Assembly: GCA_938045085.1 (NCBI GenBank)
Contig: CALINZ010000012.1
Span: 1 to 6,207 of the forward strand
Length of the DNA stretch: 6,207 nucleotides
Direction: 5' to 3'
From: an uncultured Collinsella sp.
GTDB taxonomy: Bacteria > Actinomycetota > Coriobacteriia > Coriobacteriales > Coriobacteriaceae
Part shown: one piece after another, positions 1-6,104 of the stretch
Position numbering within the stretch: position 1 is the first letter of the stretch
Layout of the letters: each line of letters opens with the position of its first letter
The notes under the pieces: model-generated
Seen by the model: only the letters and a program-made list of their open reading frames with translations
The model's database searches: none
Told to the model about the DNA's origin: nothing
Translations under genes and position numbers: made by a program

Positions 1-20
1 CTCCCTAACCGTGCCCTAAG

Positions 21-99
21 TTGCGGTGAAATAGTCCCCCGATTAACCTGCCAAAAAGGGACAGGTTTATTTTGGCGGGTTTTATCTGGGGAAACGCAA
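21..99. repeat. Long imperfect inverted repeat, REP/MITE-like candidate
   Basis: This non-coding element has nested complementary blocks. TTGCG (21-25) pairs with CGCAA (95-99), CCCC (36-39) with GGGG (88-91), GAT (41-43) with ATC (84-86), and AACCTGCCAAAA (45-56) with TTTTGGCGGGTT (70-81, one G-T pair). A competing hairpin inside it pairs AACCTG (45-50) with CAGGTT (62-67), extended by CC/GG, so the two folds exclude each other. Neither fold is followed by a clear U-tract, so a simple terminator is not favoured. No transposase lies nearby. A dispersed palindromic element or an untranslated structured RNA are both possible. The repeat is seen directly; its nature is inference. Confidence 0.55.
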
Positions 100-200
100 A
101 ATAGCCCCACATACACAACCACCGCAGCTCCATATGAGGCAAATGAATCAGTAGCGTCTATCCCAAATCTTGAGTATTTGTTCGACAGAACGGCCCCTGC

Positions 201-247
201 CGGCTCCTGCTAGACTGGTAGATTCCCAACCGTCCATCCAGGAGCCG
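201..247 (+). promoter_or_regulatory. Dyad that can mask the nuclease Shine-Dalgarno
   Basis: CGGCTCCTG (201-209) is the perfect reverse complement of CAGGAGCCG (239-247), which contains the AGGAG ribosome binding site (240-244) of the gene starting at 250. The preceding ten bases (191-200, CGGCCCCTGC) are a near-perfect tandem copy of the left arm (201-210), so two anti-Shine-Dalgarno segments lie side by side. If transcription starts upstream of about 190, the stem would hide the ribosome binding site. If it starts near 223, the left arm is not transcribed and the dyad could only act as DNA. The complementarity is seen; regulation is inferred. Confidence 0.45.
208..216 (+). promoter_or_regulatory. 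Possible extended -10 promoter of the nuclease gene
   Basis: TGC followed by TAGACT (211-216, four of six matches to TATAAT) resembles an extended -10 element 33 nt before the nuclease start codon. At the usual spacing upstream there is only GAACGG, a poor -35. If used, transcription would begin near 223 and leave a leader of under 30 nt. No better promoter was found between 100 and 249. Confidence 0.25.
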
Positions 248-249
248 CA

Positions 250-1233
250 ATGTCGCGCAAGTCCGCCTACAAGCAAGTACTTTCCATCGGCGCCGCCGTG
301 GTGCTGGGGTTTGCGCTGTTCACAGGGTCGCTCGACGGAGCGCCCAAGTTGTTGTCGCCGCAAAGTGATGAACAGGCGGCAGCTCTGGCCGAAAAACAAA
401 ACGAAAGTCCCAGCCGCACCGACGACGAGGCGGACCTGGTCGATCGGCTCGAATCAGGAACGGCGAGCTCCCCGGACCCTCAAAACAGCCAGGACTCTGG
501 CGATGGCTCCGATTCCGCCGCAACCGACACCGGCGACGGCGCTTCCGCGGACAGCGCCGCCACCCCCATCGACGAGGTCGAAAACCCCGACCTCAACCGC
601 GCCCGCGGTGTTTATCTCAGCAGCATTCCCGACTACGCCGGCAACCCCTTCGTTGCTCTTCGCGCCGACAGCACGCACCCGCTCGGCACACCATCATTCA
701 CGCTCGATGAATACGAGCGCGCTACAGAAGAGGGTTGCTTTAAGAAGTTCTCCAAGCTTGACAGCCTGGGCCGCACCCGCAAAGCGCTCGCCTGCGTGGG
801 CCCCGAATCACTCGGTCAAGGCGAGCGCGGCGATATCTCGCGTATCCATCCCGCTGGATGGCGCCAGCAGCGCTACGACTTTATTCCGGGCCAGAGCCTC
901 TACAACCGCTGCCACCTCATCGCCTGGTCGCTCTGCGGCGAAAACGCCAACCGCAAGAATCTCCTCACCGGCACGCGTTATCTCAACGAGACAGGCATGC
1001 TGCCGTTTGAGGAGCAGATTCTCGGCTACATCCGCGAGACGGGCAACCACGTGCTCTATCGCGTCACACCCATGTATAACGAAGAGGAACTTGTCTGCCG
1101 CGGCGTGCGCCTTGAGGCGCAATCGGTCGAGGACCACGGCAAGACCCTCTGCTTCCACGTGTACTGCTACAACCTGCAGCCGCACGTGCAGATCGACTAC
1201 GCCACCGGCCGCAACCAGGCATCCGGAGACTAG
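250..1233 (+). CDS. DNA/RNA non-specific endonuclease, DNA-entry nuclease (EndA-like) family
   Basis: This 327-residue protein should cut DNA, and probably RNA, outside the cytoplasmic membrane. Residues 8-28 form one hydrophobic segment (signal peptide or uncleaved anchor). Residues 35-110 are a low-complexity linker rich in Asp, Ser, Ala and Glu. The nuclease domain runs from about 115 to 327. It carries YNRCHLI (218-224) with the likely catalytic His222, then ENANRKN (231-237), whose Asn is the expected metal ligand, and GTRYLNETGMLPFE (241-254). The conserved tail includes SVED (292-295), YNLQP (307-311) and IDYATG (315-320). The NR-C-H form of the DRGH motif is usual in this Gram-positive subgroup, as I recall it. 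Domain and motifs are complete, with no sign of breakage. The ATG at 250 follows AGGAG by 5 nt. Family members serve in DNA uptake, nutrient scavenging or degradation of extracellular DNA; no competence gene is adjacent, so the role here is open. Confidence 0.92.
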   Translation: MSRKSAYKQVLSIGAAVVLGFALFTGSLDGAPKLLSPQSDEQAAALAEKQNESPSRTDDEADLVDRLESGTASSPDPQNSQDSGDGSDSAATDTGDGASADSAATPIDEVENPDLNRARGVYLSSIPDYAGNPFVALRADSTHPLGTPSFTLDEYERATEEGCFKKFSKLDSLGRTRKALACVGPESLGQGERGDISRIHPAGWRQQRYDFIPGQSLYNRCHLIAWSLCGENANRKNLLTGTRYLNETGMLPFEEQILGYIRETGNHVLYRVTPMYNEEELVCRGVRLEAQSVEDHGKTLCFHVYCYNLQPHVQIDYATGRNQASGD

Positions 1234-1294
1234 TGCCGACCGCACCGCCCGTAACCCAAAAATGATTCGTTTTCCTCCGTCCCCATGGGATCAA

Positions 1295-1329
1295 AAAAGG
1301 CCGCCCTGGATTACCCAGGGCGGCCTTTT
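1295..1329. terminator. Bidirectional rho-independent terminator between convergent genes
   Basis: A perfect 15-bp stem (1295-1309 with 1315-1329) closes a 5-base loop, ATTAC. The core GGCCGCCCTGG is flanked by six A on the left (1293-1298) and TTTT on the right (1326-1329), so RNA from either strand ends in a U-tract. It lies 61 nt after the nuclease stop and 33 nt from the stop of the convergent EF-G-like gene, and should serve both. Confidence 0.93.
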
Positions 1330-1362
1330 CGTCAGCGTCCACATTGCAGGCAAAACCACACG

Positions 1363-3438
1363 CTACTTGGCGCGGCCCTCCTCATAGCGCTCGACCAGCT
1401 TGGCCTGAACGTCATAAGGCACCTGTTCATAGCCTGCGGACTTCATGGTAAAGTCGCCCGTGCCGCGCGTGATAGAGCGTAGGCGCGTCGAATAATCCGT
1501 CAGCTCTGCCAGCGGCGCCTGAGCAATGACCACGGTATCGCCGCGTTCATCGGTCTCCATGCCCGTCACGCGACCGCGCGATGCCGAGATGTCACCCATC
1601 ACGGCGCCGGCGTAGCTCTCGGGGATAGTCACCGTAATTTCCTCGATGGGCTCCAGCACCACCGGGTCGGCATCGGCACATGCCTTGCGCAGGCCGATGC
1701 GAGCCGCCGCGCGGAACGCCATCTCGTTGGAGTCGACGCTGTGATACGAGCCGTCGTACACAGCCACGCGAATGCCCGTGAGCGGGTAGCCGGCAATGAT
1801 GCCGTCCTTCATGGTCTCCTGGACACCCTTGTCCACGGCGGGGATCAGCGAGCGCGGAATACGGCCACCTACGACCTCGTCCACAAACTCATAGCCATCG
1901 CTCGTGCCGTCGGGCCCAATGAGCGGCTCAACGCGCAGCCAGCAGTCGCCATACTGACCGGCACCGCCAGTTTGCTTCTTGTGGCGGCCCTGGGCACTCG
2001 CTGTGCGGCGGATGGTCTCGCGATACGGAATGCGGATCGGCACGCTTTTGGCCACGACCTTGGTACGATCCTCAAGGCGATTGAGCAACACCGAAACCTG
2101 CGCCTCACCCACGGCGGAGATGATGGTCTGGCCGGTCTCCTCGTCGCGGTCGATGCTCATAGTCGGATCGGCCTTACAGGCCTTCTCGATAAACGTGTAG
2201 AGCTTCTCTTCGTCCCCGCGATTCTCGGACTCGATGGCGATGCGGTACTGAGAGTTGGGGAACTTAAACGCCGCAGCCTCGACCTTACCGGTAATGGAGA
2301 GCGTATCGCCCGTCTCGGCCGCCAGCTTGGGCGCCACGATGATGTCGCCGGCATAGGCGTGACCGACCTCGGTCATGTCGCGGCCGCACATCACATACAG
2401 GTGGGCCAGACGATCGCTCTTGCGGGTACGCGCGTTGATCAGCTCAAGACCCGGCTCAAGCGTACCCGTCAGCACCTTGATAAAGCTGATGCGACCCTGC
2501 TGCGGATCGGCCAGCGTCTTAAACACAAACGCCACCGGACGGTCATCGTCACTCGAAATCTTGAGCGAATCGCCGTCGATGAGCGGCATCTCGCCGTAGT
2601 CCGTCGGCGCCGGGAAGTACGTGGCGATGTCGTCCATCAGCGAGTTGACGCCCTGCTCCTTAATGCAATCGCCCGCAAAGACCGGCACAAAGATGCGCTC
2701 GGCAATCGCCTTCGACAGCAAGCCCTCAAGCTCCTCCTGCGTCAGCGTCTCCTCGCCTTCCAAGTACTTCATCATCAGTTCGTCGTCAGCCTCGGCCACC
2801 AGCTCGCACAGATGGTCATGGGCCTCCTCGGCCTGGGCACGATACTCCTCGGGAATCTCCGACTCAACGGCTTCGGTGCCGTTGCAATGGCGCGCCTTCA
2901 TGCGCACCAGGTCGATGATGCCGTCAAAGTCCTCGCCCTCGCCCCAGGGAAGGGTCACGGCGCCCAGGCGCGTGCCAAAGCGCTCCTGCAGCAGGTCCAT
3001 CGTGGTCGCAAAGCTGGCCTCGGAGCGCGACAGGCGGTTTACGAACACCGCACGCGCCAGGCGCAGGTCCTCGGCGGCATACCAGAGCTTAACCGTCGTA
3101 GGCTGCGGGCCGGCCTCGGCGTCGACCACAAACAGAGCCGTCTCGCAGACGCTCATCGCGGCAAAGGCGTCGCCGATAAAATCGGGGTAGCACGGGGCAT
3201 CGAGCACATTGATGCGCGCGCCCTTCCAGTCGATCGGCGCGATGGTCGTCGAGATGGAGAATGAACGCTTAACCTCTTCGGGGTCATAGTCGAGCGTGGG
3301 CTTGGTGCCGTCGTGGCCGCCCAGGCGGGCGGTCTTGCCGGAAAGGTGGAGCATGGCCTCGGCGAGTGAAGTCTTGCCCACCCCGCCTTGGCCTACGAGC
3401 ACCACGTTCCTTACGTTACCGGTCTTGGGAGCACCCAT
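1363..3438 (-). CDS. Elongation factor G-like protein (EF-G2/FusA2-type paralogue)
   Basis: This 691-residue protein has the full five-domain EF-G layout: G domain about 1-280, domain II 296-388, III 395-470, IV 473-593 (with QTGGAGQYG at 489-497) and V 594-680. It is therefore expected to act on the ribosome. The P-loop GQGGVGKT (16-23) is intact. The G3 region reads DAPCYPDF (80-87) where EF-G has DTPGHVDF, so the catalytic His is Tyr84. The G4 site reads NRLS (134-137) where NKxD is expected, and the switch I Thr appears to be Ser61. EF-G2-type paralogues known in mycobacteria and Bacteroides bind ribosomes with little or no GTPase activity, and a similar role is inferred here. It does not sit with rpsL, rpsG or tuf, as the housekeeping gene usually does. 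The start at 3438 is set by AAGGAGG 5 nt upstream; a longer frame to 3549 adds 37 unconserved residues. A tetracycline ribosome-protection protein is a less likely alternative. Confidence 0.88.
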   Translation of the reverse strand: MGAPKTGNVRNVVLVGQGGVGKTSLAEAMLHLSGKTARLGGHDGTKPTLDYDPEEVKRSFSISTTIAPIDWKGARINVLDAPCYPDFIGDAFAAMSVCETALFVVDAEAGPQPTTVKLWYAAEDLRLARAVFVNRLSRSEASFATTMDLLQERFGTRLGAVTLPWGEGEDFDGIIDLVRMKARHCNGTEAVESEIPEEYRAQAEEAHDHLCELVAEADDELMMKYLEGEETLTQEELEGLLSKAIAERIFVPVFAGDCIKEQGVNSLMDDIATYFPAPTDYGEMPLIDGDSLKISSDDDRPVAFVFKTLADPQQGRISFIKVLTGTLEPGLELINARTRKSDRLAHLYVMCGRDMTEVGHAYAGDIIVAPKLAAETGDTLSITGKVEAAAFKFPNSQYRIAIESENRGDEEKLYTFIEKACKADPTMSIDRDEETGQTIISAVGEAQVSVLLNRLEDRTKVVAKSVPIRIPYRETIRRTASAQGRHKKQTGGAGQYGDCWLRVEPLIGPDGTSDGYEFVDEVVGGRIPRSLIPAVDKGVQETMKDGIIAGYPLTGIRVAVYDGSYHSVDSNEMAFRAAARIGLRKACADADPVVLEPIEEITVTIPESYAGAVMGDISASRGRVTGMETDERGDTVVIAQAPLAELTDYSTRLRSITRGTGDFTMKSAGYEQVPYDVQAKLVERYEEGRAK

Positions 3439-3443
3439 GATGA

Positions 3444-3450
3444 CCTCCTT
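3444..3450 (-). promoter_or_regulatory. Strong Shine-Dalgarno of the EF-G-like gene
   Basis: The minus strand reads AAGGAGG, then TCATC, then ATG at 3438. This near-ideal site with a 5-nt spacer decides in favour of the 691-residue product over the longer reading frame starting at 3549. Confidence 0.9.
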
Positions 3451-3612
3451 GCAGGGCCGCGCACAATGCGCGACGCCAACGGGGAGAGTTCGCGGTCGGT
3501 GCCATCCCGGGAGCAGCATGGTCGGCAGCCGAGCCGACTCACCCTCCAAATGTCCTATGCCACCACCCTACCCTCACGGGCGGCTGTCCATGCATACCTT
3601 TCGGCACACGTA
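3451..3612 (-). promoter_or_regulatory. Gene-free leader of the EF-G-like gene with two hairpins
   Basis: No coding region is supported here. Two compact stems are visible: CGCGCA/TGCGCG with a 3-nt loop (3458-3472), ending 7 nt upstream of the Shine-Dalgarno, and GTCGGC/GCCGAC with a 6-nt loop (3521-3538). Neither has a U-tract. They may make a structured 5' leader if the promoter lies upstream near 3613-3641. No known riboswitch was recognised. Confidence 0.35.
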
Positions 3613-3641
3613 TGAATACAGGCGGCGAGAGGAAGAGACAA
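3613..3641 (-). promoter_or_regulatory. Weak promoter candidate for the EF-G-like gene
   Basis: On the minus strand TTGTCT (3641-3636, four of six matches) and TATTCA (3618-3613, three of six) are 17 nt apart. Transcription would begin near 3606 and give a leader of about 167 nt. The match is poor, and other start sites in this spacer are possible. Bases 3642-3674, between it and the transporter terminator, show nothing recognisable. Confidence 0.25.
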
Positions 3642-3674
3642 GCTTGTGGGGCGATTATTGAACCCCGTCGATGC

Positions 3675-3715
3675 AAACAAAAAGCCGCCACAGACCGTAA
3701 GACCTGCGGCGGCTT
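3675..3715 (-). terminator. Rho-independent terminator of the ABC importer operon
   Basis: On the minus strand AAGCCGCCGCAG (3715-3704) pairs with CTGTGGCGGCTT (3693-3682) around a 10-nt loop. The RNA then continues as UUUUUGUUU, counting the two U already in the stem. One pair is G-U on the minus strand but A-C on the plus strand, so it favours leftward transcription. It starts 34 nt beyond the ATPase stop codon. Confidence 0.9.
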
Positions 3716-3748
3716 CGCCTCAATTAATAGTTGAGTAAATACCTGAGC

Positions 3749-4513
3749 CTACCCCTCGATACGGCTCAAGAACTCACGCGTGCGCTGCTCGCGCGGATGG
3801 TCGATAACCTGATCGGCAGGCCCCTCCTCGACAATACGACCGCCGTCCATAAAGACCACGCGGTCGGCAACATCGCGCGCAAACTGCATCGCGTGGGTCA
3901 CGATTACCATCGTCATATTCTGCGCGGCAAGGTCTTTAATGACATGCAGCACCTCGGCCGTCAGCTCGGGATCGAGTGCCGAGGTCGGCTCGTCAAAGAA
4001 CAGAATCTCCGGGTCGAGCGCTAGGGCGCGGGCAATACTCACGCGCTGCTGCTGACCGCCCGAAAGCTCACAAGGAACCTTGTTCTCGTTGCCCGTAAGC
4101 CCCATCTGCGCGATCAACTCGCATGCACGTGCCTCTGCCTGCTCGCGCGGACGCTTGAGCACGCGAATCGGAGCATCGGTGATGTTTTTCATCACGGTAT
4201 AGTGCGGGAACAGATTGTAGTTCTGAAACACCAGACCAAACCGCGAGCGCGCCTGTTTAGGAACATCGCCCTTTGCGTACACCGCGCCCGAACCCGCATC
4301 CGTCGCGACGGCAAGGTCGCCAAACGAGAGCGAGCCTCCGTCGAGTGTCTCGAGCAGCGTGGCACAGCGCAGCAGCGTGGACTTGCCGCCACCCGAAGGC
4401 CCGATAATCGCCACGACCTCGCCACGCTTCACCTCGAGCGAGATATCCTTGAGCACCTCATTGCCGCGAAACGCCTTGCGCGCGCTTTCGATTTTCATCA
4501 CTGAGTTAGTCAT
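3749..4513 (-). CDS. Amino acid ABC transporter ATP-binding protein (GlnQ/HisP type)
   Basis: This 254-residue cytoplasmic ATPase powers the importer encoded by the two genes before it. All nucleotide-binding motifs are present: Walker A GPSGGGKST (38-46), Q-loop Gln97 in LVFQN, signature LSGGQQQR (150-157), Walker B LFFDEPT (171-177), D-loop SALD (178-181) and the switch His207. The HAMQFARDVADRV stretch and the GGRIVEEGP ending are typical of the polar amino acid group, and the length fits (usually 240-260). The ATG at 4513 lies inside the end of the permease gene, with an 8-nt ATGACTAA overlap and no strong Shine-Dalgarno, which points to translational coupling. A second ATG at 4498 would remove only five residues. 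An extension to 4564 would lie inside the permease gene and adds unconserved residues. It is the last gene before the terminator. Confidence 0.95.
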   Translation of the reverse strand: MTNSVMKIESARKAFRGNEVLKDISLEVKRGEVVAIIGPSGGGKSTLLRCATLLETLDGGSLSFGDLAVATDAGSGAVYAKGDVPKQARSRFGLVFQNYNLFPHYTVMKNITDAPIRVLKRPREQAEARACELIAQMGLTGNENKVPCELSGGQQQRVSIARALALDPEILFFDEPTSALDPELTAEVLHVIKDLAAQNMTMVIVTHAMQFARDVADRVVFMDGGRIVEEGPADQVIDHPREQRTREFLSRIEG

Positions 4514-5159
4514 GATAGTAGTCCAGCTTCTTTTCGGCGGCGCCCAGCAGCATCTCGACCACAAAGTTAAAGACCCAGTAGATCAACGCCGCAATCGCAA
4601 ACGGCACCATGCTCACCTGCGAGGCGACCAGCGCCTTGGCCGTCGAGAACATCTCACCCACGCCAATGGCAAACGCCAGCGACGTGTCCTTGACCAGCGT
4701 GATGATCTCGTTGCCCATCGCCGGCAGAATACGCTTGGCGACCTGCGGCATCACGATATACAGAAACGTCTGCACGCGCGAATAGCCCAGCACCTCGGCA
4801 GCCTCGTATTGACCGCGCGGAATGGACTGCAAGCCCGAGCGATAGATCTCGGCAAAGTAACCGGCGTAGTTGATGATGAACGCCACGACGCACGCCGTCC
4901 ACTTGGAATCGGGCGTGAGCGAAATGCCAAACACGTAGTACGGGGCAAAGTAGATGGCAAACATCTGCAGCATGAGCGGCGTACCGCGCATGACCGAAAT
5001 GTAGATGCGCGCAATCCAGCGAAGCGGCGCGATTTTGCTCATGCGCATAAACGCCACGGGGATTCCCAGCGGAATCGACCCCAACAGCGTCAGCACAAAC
5101 AACTGCAAACTGACCAAGAAACCCTGGCCAAGCATTTGCATCATGACCTGAATAGACAT
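4506..5159 (-). CDS. Amino acid ABC transporter permease (HisM/GlnP family)
   Basis: This 217-residue inner-membrane protein forms the translocation channel. About five hydrophobic helices can be placed near residues 13-35, 52-78, 88-104, 155-172 and 185-206. The family motif RGTPLM is at 58-63. The EAA loop that docks on the ATPase runs from Glu119 through Gly125 to Pro138 (EAAEVLGYS, then IVMPQ). Only one permease gene is present, so a homodimer is likely, although a partner elsewhere cannot be excluded. The ATG at 5159 shares one base with the stop codon of the binding-protein gene (TAATG), the classic coupled arrangement. An in-frame TTG at 5174 would add five residues inside the upstream gene and is less likely. 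Confidence 0.95.
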   Translation of the reverse strand: MSIQVMMQMLGQGFLVSLQLFVLTLLGSIPLGIPVAFMRMSKIAPLRWIARIYISVMRGTPLMLQMFAIYFAPYYVFGISLTPDSKWTACVVAFIINYAGYFAEIYRSGLQSIPRGQYEAAEVLGYSRVQTFLYIVMPQVAKRILPAMGNEIITLVKDTSLAFAIGVGEMFSTAKALVASQVSMVPFAIAALIYWVFNFVVEMLLGAAEKKLDYYHD

Positions 5160-6019
5160 TACTTGAGCACCCAATTATCGAAAGACAAACCATAGCTTGA
5201 ATATTTATCGCAGAGGTCCTTGACCGTGCCGTCCTCGTAGAGCGCCTTGAGCGACTCGGCTACAGCATCGGCCGACTTGGTGTCGCCCTTCTTAAAGCCA
5301 ACGGCGTAGTGCTCGCTGGACAGCGGCTCATCAAGCTGCGTATAGGCATCGGGCTTGGCGGCAAGCTGATACTGGGCAATCGAAAGGTCGCAAGCCACGG
5401 CATCGACCGCGCCGCTCTCGAGCTGCATAAAGGCCGTGTTGTACTCGCCGATGGTATCGAGCGTGGCAAACGTCGCCGCCAGATCCTTCTGATCACCCTC
5501 GAGCACATCCTGCGCAGCGGAATCGGTCTGGGTAATCACGGTCTTGCCGGCAAGATCGTCCCAGCTCTTGATACCTGCATCCTTCTTGACCACCAGCACC
5601 TGCTCATTGAGCATGTACGGCTCGGAGAACGTGTAGTCGTCCTCGCGGCCCTCCATGGTAAAGCCGTTCCAGATGCAGTTGATGGCGCCCGAGTTAAGCA
5701 GCGTATCCTTGGCGTCCCAGTCGATGGCCTCGTATTTGACCTCCCAGCTCTGCTTATCGGCAACAGCCTTGGCCAGATCGAGGTCAAAACCAGTGTACTC
5801 GCCGTCGTCGCCCACAAAGCCGTACGGAGGATAGGACTTATCAAAGCCCACCACGAGCTTCTTGGACTCCGCAGCACCCTTCACATCCTTGGCCGCGGCA
5901 GAGCCTGCAGCGGAGCCCTTGCCGGCACCGCCGCCACAACCAACCAGGCCAAGGCCTAGAACCGTGGCGAGCGAGCCGGCTAGACCAACAAACTGACGAC
6001 GAGACATATCGGTGTTCAT
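5159..6019 (-). CDS. Amino acid ABC transporter substrate-binding lipoprotein
   Basis: This 286-residue protein captures the substrate outside the membrane and delivers it to the permease. The leader has SRRQFVG (6-12), a Tat-like twin-arginine motif, then a hydrophobic stretch and the lipobox LVGC with Cys28 as lipidation site. A Gly/Ala/Ser-rich tether (29-50) leads to the two-lobed periplasmic-binding fold. The first lobe opens with LVVGFDKSYPPYGFVG (55-70) and GEYTGFDLDLAKAVA (73-87). WNGFTMEGRED (117-127) supplies Arg125, the likely ligand carboxylate contact, and Asp211 in the second lobe is a likely amino-group contact. These residues identify the polar amino acid class but not the specific amino acid. 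The start at 6019 follows AAGGGGG by 6 nt; a frame from 6040 lacks this support, and Met5 (6007) is less well placed. It is the first gene of the operon. Confidence 0.94.
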   Translation of the reverse strand: MNTDMSRRQFVGLAGSLATVLGLGLVGCGGGAGKGSAAGSAAAKDVKGAAESKKLVVGFDKSYPPYGFVGDDGEYTGFDLDLAKAVADKQSWEVKYEAIDWDAKDTLLNSGAINCIWNGFTMEGREDDYTFSEPYMLNEQVLVVKKDAGIKSWDDLAGKTVITQTDSAAQDVLEGDQKDLAATFATLDTIGEYNTAFMQLESGAVDAVACDLSIAQYQLAAKPDAYTQLDEPLSSEHYAVGFKKGDTKSADAVAESLKALYEDGTVKDLCDKYSSYGLSFDNWVLK

Positions 6020-6025
6020 GGTATT

Positions 6026-6032
6026 CCCCCTT
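6026..6032 (-). promoter_or_regulatory. Shine-Dalgarno of the binding-protein gene
   Basis: The minus strand reads AAGGGGG six bases before the ATG at 6019. It is the only good site near the three candidate start codons (6040, 6019, 6007) and fixes the choice. Confidence 0.75.
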
Positions 6033-6037
6033 GATGG

Positions 6038-6057
6038 CACTTTAGTTAAGTAAAGTG
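6038..6057. promoter_or_regulatory. 20-bp palindrome in the transporter leader, operator candidate
   Basis: CACTTTA (6038-6044) and TAAAGTG (6051-6057) are perfect inverted copies around GTTAAG, whose centre TTAA is also symmetric. Only the two G positions break the 20-bp symmetry. It sits about 12 to 31 nt downstream of the predicted transcription start and just upstream of the Shine-Dalgarno, where a bound repressor would block the operon. A weak hairpin in RNA is the alternative. Confidence 0.5.
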
Positions 6058-6075
6058 AGTCGTGTAACGTCCAGA

Positions 6076-6104
6076 ATCATACACTCTACCTTGATAAAGT
6101 ACAA
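6076..6104 (-). promoter_or_regulatory. Promoter of the amino acid importer operon
   Basis: On the minus strand TTGTAC (6104-6099) and TATGAT (6081-6076, five of six matches to the consensus) are separated by exactly 17 nt. Transcription should start near 6069, giving a leader of about 50 nt ahead of the binding-protein gene. This is the best sigma-70-type promoter in the window. Confidence 0.75.

Noticed and set aside
170..1387. 405-residue plus-strand open frame overlapping the nuclease gene
   Set aside because: Its product is Arg/Ser/Thr/Pro-rich with no recognisable domain, and it overlaps a frame with clear nuclease motifs. It is a shifted-frame shadow of high-GC coding sequence.
1741..3264. 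507-residue plus-strand open frame antisense to the EF-G-like gene
   Set aside because: It lies wholly within the conserved EF-G-like gene, its product is rich in Arg, His, Leu and Ala without motifs, and such antisense frames follow from GC-rich third positions.
1363..3438. Housekeeping elongation factor G
   Set aside because: The G3 and G4 motifs are altered and no rpsL, rpsG or tuf is adjacent, so a paralogue is more likely.
3439..3549. 37-residue N-terminal extension of the EF-G-like protein
   Set aside because: The extension is unlike EF-G, and a near-ideal AAGGAGG sits 5 nt before the ATG at 3438.
4514..4564. 17-residue N-terminal extension of the ATPase
   Set aside because: It lies inside the end of the permease gene and reads as unconserved sequence; the ATG at 4513 gives the usual family length and a coupled overlap.
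5160..5174. TTG start giving a 222-residue permease
   Set aside because: The TAATG junction at 5157-5161 offers an ATG with typical coupling, and the extra five residues overlap the binding-protein gene with no clear ribosome binding site.
4359..5195. 278-residue plus-strand open frame antisense to the permease gene
   Set aside because: The permease on the other strand has complete family motifs. This frame gives a basic, low-complexity product and has no promoter or ribosome binding site of note.
5309..5959. 216-residue plus-strand open frame antisense to the binding-protein gene
   Set aside because: The opposite strand carries a full lipoprotein with leader and binding-fold motifs; this frame is a mirror of its codon bias.
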